Positions 26,914 to 35,775 are shown, numbered from the stretch's first letter. The stretch: DNA of 41,337 nucleotides from Carboxylicivirga sp. (GCA_025210475.1 JAOARW010000034.1:1-41337); one strand, 5' to 3'. Notes: generated by a model from the sequence alone, not told the origin. Program-made: numbers and translations.

Positions 26914-27789
26914 ATGTTAAGAATGCCATATTTTAGTTTCCATACCCATTCCGATTTTTGCGACGGAAAGGCCAGTGTTGAAGAGGTGTGCCAGAAGGCG
27001 CTTGAGCTGGGATTTTCGGCTGTTGGATTTTCAAGTCATGCACCTGTAGCTTTTGATACCACCTGGGCCATGCAATTCCAAAATTTGGAATCGTATATTA
27101 AGGAGGTGAACCGTTGCCGGTTAAAGTACCGGGGGCAATTGAATATTTATCGTTCGCTTGAAACAGATTTTGTTTCACAAACACGCAGCATTCCCTTCAG
27201 TACCTACCGAAATTTAGGACAACTGGATTATATTATTGGTTCGGTTCATTTGGTTAATAACCCTGAGAAAAACGGTGATTTGTGGTTTCTGGATGGTCCG
27301 GTTGAGAATTACGAAAAGGGACTCAAGGCTTGTTTCGATGGCGATATTAAAAAAGCGGTTACGCAATACTACCGGCAAATTCAGGAAATGGTTTTAACGC
27401 AAAAGCCAGATCTTATTGCACACATGGATAAGGTGGTGATGAATAACAAAGGACGATTCTTTTCGGAAGAGGAGGAGTGGTATCAATCCATAATGGAAGA
27501 AACCCTTCAGATAATTGCAAAAGCAGGTGTTATTATTGAGGTGAATACACGAGGCGTTTACCGTGGTAAATACCATACCTGGTTCCCCAATGAGCAGGTT
27601 ATAAGTCGATGCATCGAACTTAATATTCCGTTAACGATATCGGTGGATGCGCATCACCCTGATGAACTAAATGCTGGTTTTGATGAGGCGCTTACAATGC
27701 TTAAAAAGGCCGGATGTCCTTCGCTAAGTTTTTTTGAAGGAAAATCGTGGAAACAAATTCCCATCAATGATGTTATACCGAATGATTAA
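26914..27789 (+). CDS. PHP-family histidinol-phosphatase
   Basis: A 291-residue protein of the PHP metal-dependent phosphoesterase fold. The N-terminal FHTHSDFCDG supplies His10 and His12. Other metal-site candidates are His42 (SSHAP), Glu83 (SLETDF), His112 (GSVHL), His170 (LIAHMDKV) and the late DAHHPDE. This is the set expected of PHP histidinol-phosphatases, which remove phosphate from L-histidinol phosphate in histidine synthesis. No other his gene is nearby. Met4 at 26923 is an alternative start. Confidence 0.85.
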   Translation: MLRMPYFSFHTHSDFCDGKASVEEVCQKALELGFSAVGFSSHAPVAFDTTWAMQFQNLESYIKEVNRCRLKYRGQLNIYRSLETDFVSQTRSIPFSTYRNLGQLDYIIGSVHLVNNPEKNGDLWFLDGPVENYEKGLKACFDGDIKKAVTQYYRQIQEMVLTQKPDLIAHMDKVVMNNKGRFFSEEEEWYQSIMEETLQIIAKAGVIIEVNTRGVYRGKYHTWFPNEQVISRCIELNIPLTISVDAHHPDELNAGFDEALTMLKKAGCPSLSFFEGKSWKQIPINDVIPND

Positions 27790-27819
27790 AGGTGTCCAAA
27801 AATACAATAAGCAATAGTT

Positions 27820-27839
27820 CCCTGAGCGAAGTCGATGGG
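27820..27839. repeat. Degenerate copy of a CCCTGAGCGAAGTCGA-type intergenic repeat
   Basis: This 20-bp stretch, with complementary CCC and GGG ends, lies in the spacer after the phosphatase gene. A second copy at 34738-34757 agrees at most positions. Repeats of this type are seen between genes in many bacterial genomes. Confidence 0.5.
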
Positions 27840-27885
27840 AAGGTGGAGTGGTTAATAGTTGAAAAGAATATAAAATTAAATAAAT

Positions 27886-28080
27886 ATGTTTGACGATAAT
27901 GATTTTGTTTGCCGCCATATGCAAATGACCAAGGCTGATATTATAAAAGTAATTAAGGAGAAAAATATTACTTCTTTTGAAGCCCTTCAGGACGAAACGG
28001 ATGTGGCTACCATTTGTGGAAGCTGTGTGGCTGACATTGAAGAAATTCTGGAAGATGAAATTGCAAAGCGTGAGCTATAA
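27886..28080 (+). CDS. BFD-like small [2Fe-2S]-binding protein with a C-x-H motif
   Basis: A 64-residue protein of the bacterioferritin-associated ferredoxin (BFD) domain type: VCRHMQMTKADIIKVIKEK and later TICGSCVADIEEIL. In BFD domains a CxC near the start and a CxxC near the end bind a [2Fe-2S] cluster. Here the second pair is intact (Cys44, Cys47), but the first reads Cys9-Arg-His11. His therefore replaces one expected cysteine. A three-Cys/one-His cluster or loss of the cluster are both possible. Its role may be as an electron-transfer or regulatory partner, but no neighbour indicates which. Confidence 0.75.
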   Translation: MFDDNDFVCRHMQMTKADIIKVIKEKNITSFEALQDETDVATICGSCVADIEEILEDEIAKREL

Positions 28081-28098
28081 TAGCTCATGCAATTTTTT
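28068..28098 (+). terminator. Terminator overlapping the stop codon of the BFD-like gene
   Basis: A 10-bp stem (28068-28077 with 28081-28090, one G-T pair) with loop TAA is followed by AA and T6 (28093-28098). The stop codon itself forms the loop. Confidence 0.75.
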
Positions 28099-28112
28099 AA
28101 CCAATCTTTAAA

Positions 28113-31100
28113 TTATTGTTTTGGGTTAAGGGGTAATTTCAGGTAAAATGTTGCCCCTTCGCCCAGAACCGATTCGAGGTATAAATCCGCATTTAACAAT
28201 TCGGCTAGTTTTTTAGAGATCGTTAATCCCAGGCCTGTGCCCCTGTATAGTTTGCTGGCATTAGCCTGAAGCTTTCGGAAACGATCAAATATAAACTCCT
28301 GATTCTCTTCAGAAATACCAATTCCCGAGTCTTTTACATAAAACAATATGTGATTTTCTTGTTTTGTAAGCGCAAACTCGATAAAGCCTTCTTCAGTGAA
28401 TTTAAAAGCATTGTTTAATAGATTAATTAAAATCTGTCTGACGCGCTGAGGATCTGTTTTAACGACAAGGTTTTGGTCACTGCAATTGTTCAATACCTTG
28501 AAATTCAGATTTGGACTTTTATCGGTATATATTTCGCTAATGCTTTTAAAGAATGAATTAAGTTCAACCACCTTGGAGCGGATGGTTAATTGCTTGGCTT
28601 CAATGTGCGAAAGATCCAGGATGTCATCGATCAAAACCAATAGATCGTCGGTGTTCTGATTGATCTGTTTGACAAATTGTTCCCGGTTTTTATCATCAAT
28701 ATCTTTGTCGTTTAGTAAGTTTGAAAAGCCAACAACGGCATTTAATGGGGTTCGTATTTCGTGCGACATGTTAGCTAAAAAGGCGGACTTAAGCTGGTCT
28801 GATTCTTCTGCTTTGTTTTTGGCTAAAACAAGTTCTTTGGTTCTGGCCTGAACCAGTTGTTCCAAACCCTCCCGGTGTTGTTGTAATTCTTTATTTTGCG
28901 TGATGATTCGATCCCGTTGAATAACGATTTCTTCGTTTTTATAAACTAGTAATCGATTCGTTTCACTTAATTCTTTTGTTCGCTCATTAACTTTTGCTTC
29001 GAGCTGTTTCTTCTGGCGTTCTACCTGTCTTAGTTTTAACCGGTATATAAGAAAAATAATAGATGTTAAGAGAAAGACTAAGCTGAATCGGAACCATAGG
29101 GTTTTGTAATAAGGGGTTTTGATTTTGATATTTAAGCTTGTGATCGCATCCGGATCTTCTTCTGAATTATCACCAATTTTTACTTTAAATACATAATTGC
29201 CAGGCTCGAGATTGGTATAAATGGCTGTCCGACGGGTTCCGACATGATTCCACGAATCCTCAAAACCTTCCAAAATGTAGGAGAAGTGTATGTCTTTGCC
29301 ATGATGGAAATCCAGACTGGTATAGTCAAAGGAGACAACTTTGTCTTTGTGTGAAAGAACAATTTCTTTAGTCAGTTCCATGGGCTTTTCTAATGGCGTA
29401 TTCCGATTCTTGAAATTCACAGGAACATTAAATATACTCATGCCCGAAATAACCGGTTTGCTAATTTGTCGTGAAAAAATGCTATCTGGATAAAAAGATG
29501 TAAAGCCATTAATTCCACCAAAAACGAGTTGTCCATTGACTCTTGATAAATGGGCTCCCCAATAAAATTCGTCACCTTGTACGCCGTCACCTTTCCCAAA
29601 ATTGGTAAATGTATTATCGCGATGGTTAAAGCACGATAACCCATTGTTTGAACTCAGCCAAATTTGGTTATCTCCTCCTTTTTCAATGCCATAAATAACA
29701 TTATCCGGCAATCCATCATCAACAGTATAGTTCTCAACAATAAACCTCCCATTTTGTAATTTAATCTTACTTAAGCCACCGCCAAATGTGCCAACCCACA
29801 TCGTACCATCTTTGTCCTCTAAAAGTGAGATAATTCGATTGTCACCAAAGCTGTATTGCTCATCTGCTTTATATAAAAAGTGCTCAAATTGCATGTCTTC
29901 AACACTAGCATCATCGAGCAAAATTCCATTTCTAAAGGGAATGTTTTTCCTTCTGAGTATGCTAATGCCATTCCATGTTCCAATCCAAATGTTATGCTCT
30001 TTATCCTCAATTATGCAGCCGGATTGAATGCGATTGTCACACAAACTCATTGGCTTATCGGGCTTGTGAGCGATGGTTGTAAACTTATGGGTGAGCGGAT
30101 TATATATGCTAATGCCATTCACGGTTCCCAGCCAGATATTATTATAGCTATCCTGAAAAATATCTTGCACCACATCGCCTGATATACCATCGGTGTTGGC
30201 ATTGTCGAAGTTAAAATGTTGAATCGTGGGAAGTATTCCTTTATGCAACAAATGAATATCATTCATGCTAAATTTAGATGCTCCGCCACCCCAGGTGCCA
30301 ACCCATATATCACCTGATTTACTTTCGAAAACATCTAGTATCCGCTTATCTCCAAATACAGTTATTCCATTATTCAACTCATCAAATCGGATATATTCTT
30401 GTTTGTTATGGGCCTTAAAATTAAGTCCGCCACCATCGGTTCCAACCCAAAGGTTTTGTTGACTGTCTTCAAACAAGCAGCGTATTTCATCGTGCGATAA
30501 TGTTCCGGGCTTAAGAGAAGAGTGCTTCTCGTTGTTAAACATATACTGACCAAGGTAGCACTGACTGACACCATCATTAATTGTTCCGGCCCACATAATA
30601 TTTTCCTGATCCAGGTATAAATCCTTGACTTTATTGCCACTCAAGGAATTTAAATCAGAGGGATCGTTATAATAATGTATGTACTGGTGATGCCGGGCAT
30701 TAGGGTCTACAATTTTTGTAATGCCTTTGGTTGTTCCAACCCACAAGTCACCATTACGGTCCGTTTCCATCGAATGGATAACGTCATCGATTATAGAGTT
30801 AGTGTTATTAAGCTCGTGATGATAGCGGATGATTTGGTTGTTATTGATATTTAGCCTGTTTAAACCATTCGTTGTGCCGAACCACAATATAGAGTCTGCT
30901 GTTTGGGCTATGCTCATTACGCAATCATGTCCAAGGCTATTGGTATCATCTGGCAGGTGTTTATAGTTGGTGAAGGTTTGTTGGTCTGGGCTCATTTTAG
31001 ATAAGCCGCCGACAGTGCCAATCCAGGCTGTGCCGGTATGATCAACGTGAATGCTCTTTACATCATTGTGCACCAGGCTATGTGTGTCATTGGTGTTGTG

Positions 31101-31598
31101 TTGCAGATTTGTATAAGCGAGTGTTTTTTTATTGAATAGAAATATGCCATTGGTGGTGCCAGTAATGAGTAATCCATTTTGTAATTGATCAATGGCAACG
31201 ACAGAGGTGCCTGCAAGACCATTTTTTGGACTCTTAAATTTGTAACTAATAAAGGATTCCTGATCGGCAATGTACTTGTTAAGCCCATTCATGTTGGTGC
31301 CAACCCATAAAATATTTTCATCATCGATAAATAGTTTTTCGATGTAGTTCTCTGTTATGGAAGTGGAATCGATATTGTCGTGAAAGAAGTTTTTATAGTT
31401 ATAACCATCGTACCTGCTTAAGCCATTTAAGGTGCCGAACCAAAGATAACCGGTGCTGTCTTTAATAATGGTGTTAATTCGGTTATGAGCCAGACCGCTA
31501 CCGGAGTTCAGGCGCTGAAAAGTCGCCTGATTATCCTGTGCCAACAGGCAAGAGAGGATAAAGAGTGTATATGTTATTAATATAAGTTTTTTGACCAT
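28113..31598 (-). CDS. Histidine kinase with two-propeller periplasmic sensor (Reg_prop, Y_Y_Y)
   Basis: An 1161-residue protein. A signal peptide precedes about 14 Reg_prop blades (recurring (L/I/M)W(V/I/F)GT..(N/G)G(L/I) motifs, about 25-700), consistent with two seven-bladed propellers. A Y_Y_Y beta-sandwich lies at about 755-825 and a membrane helix at about 834-856. A long coiled coil (857-935) leads to HisKA with His946 in NMSHEIRTPL and a HATPase domain ending at the C-terminus. This is the sensor half of the hybrid two-component systems that control polysaccharide loci, but the receiver and AraC-type DNA-binding parts are absent. Its response regulator must be encoded elsewhere. It stands alone and convergent with the BFD-like gene. 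Confidence 0.9.
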   Translation of the reverse strand: MVKKLILITYTLFILSCLLAQDNQATFQRLNSGSGLAHNRINTIIKDSTGYLWFGTLNGLSRYDGYNYKNFFHDNIDSTSITENYIEKLFIDDENILWVGTNMNGLNKYIADQESFISYKFKSPKNGLAGTSVVAIDQLQNGLLITGTTNGIFLFNKKTLAYTNLQHNTNDTHSLVHNDVKSIHVDHTGTAWIGTVGGLSKMSPDQQTFTNYKHLPDDTNSLGHDCVMSIAQTADSILWFGTTNGLNRLNINNNQIIRYHHELNNTNSIIDDVIHSMETDRNGDLWVGTTKGITKIVDPNARHHQYIHYYNDPSDLNSLSGNKVKDLYLDQENIMWAGTINDGVSQCYLGQYMFNNEKHSSLKPGTLSHDEIRCLFEDSQQNLWVGTDGGGLNFKAHNKQEYIRFDELNNGITVFGDKRILDVFESKSGDIWVGTWGGGASKFSMNDIHLLHKGILPTIQHFNFDNANTDGISGDVVQDIFQDSYNNIWLGTVNGISIYNPLTHKFTTIAHKPDKPMSLCDNRIQSGCIIEDKEHNIWIGTWNGISILRRKNIPFRNGILLDDASVEDMQFEHFLYKADEQYSFGDNRIISLLEDKDGTMWVGTFGGGLSKIKLQNGRFIVENYTVDDGLPDNVIYGIEKGGDNQIWLSSNNGLSCFNHRDNTFTNFGKGDGVQGDEFYWGAHLSRVNGQLVFGGINGFTSFYPDSIFSRQISKPVISGMSIFNVPVNFKNRNTPLEKPMELTKEIVLSHKDKVVSFDYTSLDFHHGKDIHFSYILEGFEDSWNHVGTRRTAIYTNLEPGNYVFKVKIGDNSEEDPDAITSLNIKIKTPYYKTLWFRFSLVFLLTSIIFLIYRLKLRQVERQKKQLEAKVNERTKELSETNRLLVYKNEEIVIQRDRIITQNKELQQHREGLEQLVQARTKELVLAKNKAEESDQLKSAFLANMSHEIRTPLNAVVGFSNLLNDKDIDDKNREQFVKQINQNTDDLLVLIDDILDLSHIEAKQLTIRSKVVELNSFFKSISEIYTDKSPNLNFKVLNNCSDQNLVVKTDPQRVRQILINLLNNAFKFTEEGFIEFALTKQENHILFYVKDSGIGISEENQEFIFDRFRKLQANASKLYRGTGLGLTISKKLAELLNADLYLESVLGEGATFYLKLPLNPKQ

Positions 31599-32150
31599 TT
31601 TCTTTCAGCAGACTCCGTCGTTGATTTCCCTTCCGGTATTGTCGATTGGCAATACAAAAATGTCTATACGGCATCAATAATTTAAAGTTGTAATTATAGG
31701 CAATAAAAAATGATTAAATCTTATTTGGAAAAAATCATCAAAAATAAGCAAGTAAAAGCGATTGATTTTAAGTTGGTTTGTGTGGATGCTATAATGAAGT
31801 TCTGGTGATGGATTATTAACTATTAATAAGACCTTCAGTATGCTTATTGACAGTTATTAATTCAGTTTCACTTTTTGTTAAAACGTTCATGGATCTTTGA
31901 ATGTTTCGTCAGTGCTTTACAATCTTTATAAGCCTTTTAATGCATGTGTGGCAATAATAAACCATGTTGTAGGCCTCACTTCTGACTACTGTTCGAAATA
32001 CTATCGAACCATTAAAAATAACGTACTTGCGTTAATTAATAAAATGCACAAAGGCTTGTCTAAGTGGTAGCTTTTTTCTCTCCGGATCTCAGGGGAGATG
32101 ACCGATTCATCTCCTATAGTTTTTATTGTCTTTTACCTAAGAACCTTAAT
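31599..32150. other. Intergenic region between the propeller kinase and queA
   Basis: No gene is supported in these 552 bp. Visible structure comprises GTTCGA/TCGAAC (around 31990-32008) and an 8-bp perfect hairpin GGAGATGA/TCATCTCC with loop CCGAT (32094-32114), followed on the plus strand by TATAGTTTTT. The hairpin could end a plus-strand transcript, but none is known here. On the minus strand it lies 36 bp beyond the queA stop without a T tract. Confidence 0.4.
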
Positions 32151-33371
32151 CTAATCCTCGATCATCAGTAAAGAGCTATCACCGTAGCTTAAGAAACGGA
32201 AGTCATTCTGCAGTGCATAATTGTACAGGTCTTTCCATTTATCACCAACAATGGCTCCAATTAATAACAGTAACGTGCTTTGTGGCTGATGGAAGTTGGT
32301 AACCAATCCCTTAATGACTTTGAATTTATATCCCGGAACAATGATGATGGCTGTTTTACCGGCCAGGTAGCTCAGCTTTCGCTCTTCCATATAGCTTAAA
32401 AGCGCCTGAAAGGCCTCCATTGGGGTGTATTGAGCGGACAGGTTATAAGGATCCCATTGCTGGATACCCGCATCAATGCTGTGCCCCGATAGCAAACGAA
32501 CACCATACCAGTATAAACTTTCAAGTGTACGTACCGATGTGGTTCCAACCGCAATTAAATCATGTTTGTTGTCGATAAGCGATTGCAAGGCTGTTCGCTC
32601 AATAACAAAATGCTCCGTATGCATTTCGTGCCCGGCTATTTCTTCCGATTTAACCGGTTTAAAGGTGCCGGCTCCCACGTGCAAAGTCACATTAAGTAAC
32701 TGATGCCCTTTGTTGCTTAGTTTTTGCAATATGGAATCGGTAAAGTGAAGGCCAGCTGTGGGTGCTGCCACCGAGCCCTGGTGTTCCGAATAAACTGTTT
32801 GGTAGCGATCTTTGTCGATTGCTTCCGTTTCGCGATTCAGGTAAGGGGGGATAGGCGTTAAGCCAATGGCTTCAATTATTTCGGCAAAAGAATAATGATT
32901 ATTATTCCATTTAAATTCGATGGAATAAGCATCGCCCATTCGCTCACCCTTGCTTATGCTTAGTTCAAACGGATGGTCATCAATGGCGATGGTTTTCGAA
33001 AGGGGAGCATCTTTCCATTTGCGGGCATTGCCCACGATGCATTTCCAGGTTGTACAAGAGCGACTGTCAAAGGCCATTTGTACTTCGGCAGGCGCGAGTG
33101 GCTCCAGGCAAAAAATCTCAATTTCGGCCCCTGTGGGTTTCTGAACCTTCAGGCGGGCCCTGATAACCTTTGTATTATTAAAAGCCAGCATGGCATTGGC
33201 AGGCAGTTCTTCGATAATATCCGGAAAAACTCTTTCGCGAATGCTGTTGTTTTTGTAAATGAGTAGTTTGGATGCATCTCTTTCTCCCAAAGGGTATTTA
33301 GCGATGCGATCATCCGGTAACTCATATGTATAATTGCTGATTGATATCTGTGGCTTTATCATGATTCTCAT
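32151..33371 (-). CDS. queA: S-adenosylmethionine:tRNA ribosyltransferase-isomerase QueA
   Basis: A 406-residue protein. QueA transfers the ribosyl part of S-adenosylmethionine to 7-aminomethyl-7-deazaguanine in tRNA to form epoxyqueuosine. Family blocks are visible: YELPDDRIAKYPLGERDASKLL at the start, the central EHQGSVAAPTAGLHFT, then HVGAGTFKPV, GTTSVRTLES and LVTNFHQPQSTLL. A likely promoter places the transcript start a few bases before the first ATG. The Met at codon 4 (33362, MIKPQIS) would leave a more normal leader and may be the true start. No other queuosine gene is adjacent. Confidence 0.96.
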   Translation of the reverse strand: MRIMIKPQISISNYTYELPDDRIAKYPLGERDASKLLIYKNNSIRERVFPDIIEELPANAMLAFNNTKVIRARLKVQKPTGAEIEIFCLEPLAPAEVQMAFDSRSCTTWKCIVGNARKWKDAPLSKTIAIDDHPFELSISKGERMGDAYSIEFKWNNNHYSFAEIIEAIGLTPIPPYLNRETEAIDKDRYQTVYSEHQGSVAAPTAGLHFTDSILQKLSNKGHQLLNVTLHVGAGTFKPVKSEEIAGHEMHTEHFVIERTALQSLIDNKHDLIAVGTTSVRTLESLYWYGVRLLSGHSIDAGIQQWDPYNLSAQYTPMEAFQALLSYMEERKLSYLAGKTAIIIVPGYKFKVIKGLVTNFHQPQSTLLLLIGAIVGDKWKDLYNYALQNDFRFLSYGDSSLLMIED

Positions 33372-33382
33372 TTTTGGCGCGA

Positions 33383-33415
33383 CAAATTTAATTAACTTTG
33401 CTCACCTGCGCCAAT
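33383..33415 (-). promoter_or_regulatory. Likely promoter of queA
   Basis: On the minus strand TAAATTTG (33390-33383) matches the -7 consensus TAnnTTTG. ATTG (33415-33412) lies 21 bp upstream in place of TTTG. The predicted start near 33376 leaves only a few bases before the first ATG. Confidence 0.45.
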
Positions 33416-33456
33416 ACGGGCGTAAAAGTTAGTTTTAGAATATTAAAATAGATGAT

Positions 33457-34470
33457 ATGGCAGTTAAGGCAGGCGATATAGTTAGGTTTTTAGATAGTAA
33501 TGGCGGTGGAACGGTTGTTCGTGTTGATGGTAGGTTGGCTTATGTTGAGGATGAAGATGGTTTCGAAGTACCCGTGCTAACCAACGAATGTGTGGTAATT
33601 AAAAACGAACAGCCTAAGAGTTCAGGTGCTTCGCAAGAGGAAGTTGTGGAGGAAGAAGAGGATTATGAGTTTACCGAGGAGCTGGGCGATGATTCGTCAC
33701 CGCAGTTCTACATTGCTTTTCTGTCGGGCGATAAACCTGGGCAGGCATCGGGTAATTTGCGCATTCAGGCCATCAACGATAGTAACTATTTTGTGTTTTA
33801 TACCATTAGCAATCTTCGTAAAGATGGGGATCTGGATTTGTTTTATCATGGCACCGTTGAGCCTAATACAAAGGTGGCGCTGGATAAGCTGGCGGTTAAT
33901 CAGCTCGACGATCGCAAGTGGCAAATTAACCTGACCTTGTTTAAAAAGGGTAAGACTTATGCGAATCTGGCACCGGTGTCGGAAGTGATCAAGATTAAAG
34001 CACCCCGCTTTTTGAAAGATAATGTTTTTGCTGATAATGCTTATTACCACGAGAAGGCCGTTCTGATGCCGGTTATTAAGGGCGAGTTTGAACGTAAATT
34101 GGAAGCCTTAAGCGACAAGGAGATCAACAAGGTGATCCGTGAAAAGGAGAGCCAGCCTAAGCGCAAGAAATATGCGCGTCGCGACGAGCCGGCCTTGCTG
34201 GAAGTGGATTTGCACATTGATGAATTGATTGATACAACAGCGGGATTAAGCAAGGGTGAAATAATTAACCTGCAATTGGATAAATTTAAGCAGGTAATGA
34301 AAGACAACGAAAAGAACAAAGGTCGTAAAGTGGTCTTTATTCATGGAGTTGGTAATGGTAAGCTGAAGACTGAAGTGCGTAAGTTGCTCGATCGTCAGTA
34401 TAAAAAACATGTCTACCAGGATGCTTCTTTTCAGGAGTACGGATATGGTGCCACCATGGTGATCATATAA
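33457..34470 (+). CDS. DUF2027 and Smr domain protein
   Basis: A 337-residue protein. It begins with a small beta-barrel-like domain (VKAGDIVRFLDSNGGGTVVRV), followed by an acidic linker (about 50-80) and a DUF2027 beta-domain (about 80-190). The C-terminal Smr domain (about 250-337) has LEVDLHIDEL and FIHGVGNGKLKTEVRKLL. Smr domains of MutS2 and related proteins have nicking or RNA-cleaving activity. This stand-alone form lacks the MutS ATPase and is typical of Bacteroidota. It is divergent from queA across 85 bp. Confidence 0.88.
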   Translation: MAVKAGDIVRFLDSNGGGTVVRVDGRLAYVEDEDGFEVPVLTNECVVIKNEQPKSSGASQEEVVEEEEDYEFTEELGDDSSPQFYIAFLSGDKPGQASGNLRIQAINDSNYFVFYTISNLRKDGDLDLFYHGTVEPNTKVALDKLAVNQLDDRKWQINLTLFKKGKTYANLAPVSEVIKIKAPRFLKDNVFADNAYYHEKAVLMPVIKGEFERKLEALSDKEINKVIREKESQPKRKKYARRDEPALLEVDLHIDELIDTTAGLSKGEIINLQLDKFKQVMKDNEKNKGRKVVFIHGVGNGKLKTEVRKLLDRQYKKHVYQDASFQEYGYGATMVII

Positions 34471-34474
34471 TAAT

Positions 34475-34675
34475 TGAATCAAGGGTTAAAGTTTTCATTC
34501 AAATGCACGAATATAGATTATTTCATAGTGCATTTTCACCCCTGTAAATACCCTATTATAAGGGATGTAAATAGTGTTGATTCACACGTTGCAAATCAAC
34601 ACTATTCAAATCTCCCTCAGGACGGAGATTTAGAGGGTAAATTAACTAAGCAATAGGATTTCAATCCTTGATTCA
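34475..34675. repeat. Structured intergenic element of about 200 bp with nested inverted repeats
   Basis: Outer arms TGAATCAAGG (34475-34484) and CCTTGATTCA (34666-34675) enclose three clear hairpins. These are AAATGCAC/GTGCATTT (34501-34508, 34528-34535), an 11-bp AATAGTGTTGA/TCAACACTATT (34570-34580, 34596-34606) and AAATCTCC/GGAGATTT (34608-34615, 34624-34631). A weaker CCCT/AGGG lies at 34551-34564. It begins 5 bp after the Smr stop codon. It may be a folded RNA, a mobile miniature element or a transcription end. Confidence 0.5.
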
Positions 34676-34737
34676 CATTAATAATTGAAAATAGATAATG
34701 AGTTGAGGGGCTGTAAGCATCTGTCAACTGAATAGCT

Positions 34738-34757
34738 CCTTGAGCTAAGCCGAAGGG
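34738..34757. repeat. Second degenerate copy of the intergenic repeat
   Basis: CCTTGAGCTAAGCCGAAGGG is similar to the copy at 27820-27839 and, like it, has complementary ends (CCTT and AAGG). The two copies are 7 kb apart, both between genes. Confidence 0.5.
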
Positions 34758-34932
34758 AATGGAAGAAATTATGCACGTACATGGCAAAACTAACTTCTCC
34801 CTTGGATTAAAGGGGTATGGCCGATTTATCGGTCAATTGGATAATCAAGAATACCTTTATTAACTCATTTTTGTGGCTGTTTTTATGGCCTTCGGCTTTT
34901 AAAATCAGGGTGTAAGCCAATTCTGATGGTGT

Positions 34933-34963
34933 TTTGTAAGTAAACAATAATTTATTACTTTTA
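34933..34963 (+). promoter_or_regulatory. Probable promoter of the first helical paralog
   Basis: TTTG (34933-34936), exactly 19 bp, then TACTTTTA (34956-34963), one base from TAnnTTTG. The predicted transcript start near 34970 lies about 60 nt before the ATG at 35031, like the leader of the DUF3360 gene. Confidence 0.5.
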
Positions 34964-35136
34964 GCTTGAGAAGTGTGAGTTTCAGCTTTCCTGTCGATAC
35001 AGGCGAGTGTTATTGTTTAATTATTTTAACATGAAGCATTATTGCTGAAAATCTTTCAAATTCCCATCTCGCTATTCTGGAGCGAGACAGAACAGCATTA
35101 TCCAATGCTGAAAATCAAGCAGAAATTGCCGGTAGT

Positions 35137-35700
35137 TTGGCTGAGTTAGGTGTCGGACCTGATAATTTACAGGAGGGTCGGAGTTACTGGGATGCCGCCT
35201 GGGCGGCCGTCGAAAACAGCCGGGTTGAGTCCACAGAAGCAATCCTGGCCCACGAAGCTTTTGATAAGTTTCGGAAAGGGGTGGATGCGCGGTATACCCT
35301 GATGCGTAAAAAGATCAAGGTGGCATTCCGAAAGGAGCCTTTGGTCCTCGACATCCTGGCGGTATCTTCCGAAAAACCACGCACCTATTTGCGTTGGCTC
35401 GATGGCGTTCGAACGTGTTGCAATGGTTTATTGCAGAAAAGTGAGTACCTCGTAAAGCTCGAACCTCTTAAGGTGACCAGGGAAAACATCGAAGCTTTGC
35501 TAAGTGACTGTAATCAGTTGGATGAATTGAGATCCGGCTATCTAAAAGAAAAGGGTGAGTCGCAACATGCCACCAAAGTAAAAGATGAAGCCATGCTTCG
35601 CTTGGACGATTGGATGCGTGATTTTTATGCGATTGCTAAAATTGCCCTGGAAGACAAGCCTCAGTTGTTGGAGTCGCTTGGTATCTATGTTAAAAGTTAA
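35137..35700 (+). CDS. Helical protein of unknown function, paralog 1 (start apparently disrupted)
   Basis: The frame is 187 residues from a TTG at 35137, but the same frame stays open with protein-like sequence back to 35035 (AENLSNSHLAILERDRTALS). It lacks an ATG there. An ATG at 35031 is one base out of frame. Restoring it would give about 222 residues, close to the 218 of the paralog at 36517. The protein is all-helical with no signal peptide. It has an internal duplication: YTLMRKKIKVAFRKEPLVLDIL and DFYAIAKIALEDKPQLLESLGI close the two halves. I recall similar multicopy proteins in other Bacteroidota but know no function. The coding part is intact to the stop. Confidence 0.6.
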   Translation: MAELGVGPDNLQEGRSYWDAAWAAVENSRVESTEAILAHEAFDKFRKGVDARYTLMRKKIKVAFRKEPLVLDILAVSSEKPRTYLRWLDGVRTCCNGLLQKSEYLVKLEPLKVTRENIEALLSDCNQLDELRSGYLKEKGESQHATKVKDEAMLRLDDWMRDFYAIAKIALEDKPQLLESLGIYVKS

Positions 35701-35775
35701 GCCTTAACAATGATTAAGGTGTTTTGAACATTGTGTTAATAGGCATAATGTAATTTAGAGGTTTATTGTTTGATG

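Noticed and set aside
27884..27891. TATGTTTG, a -7-like box at the start of the BFD-like gene
   Set aside because: It overlaps the start codon itself and has no TTTG at the right distance, so it is a chance match.
31599..32150. Possible small RNA before queA ended by the 32094-32114 hairpin
   Set aside because: No promoter box pair was found, and the hairpin is ten bases away from a short T run. The support is too weak for a feature.
34474..34656. A 60-codon frame after the Smr gene
   Set aside because: It runs through the nested inverted repeats, which explain the sequence. The peptide has no coding character.
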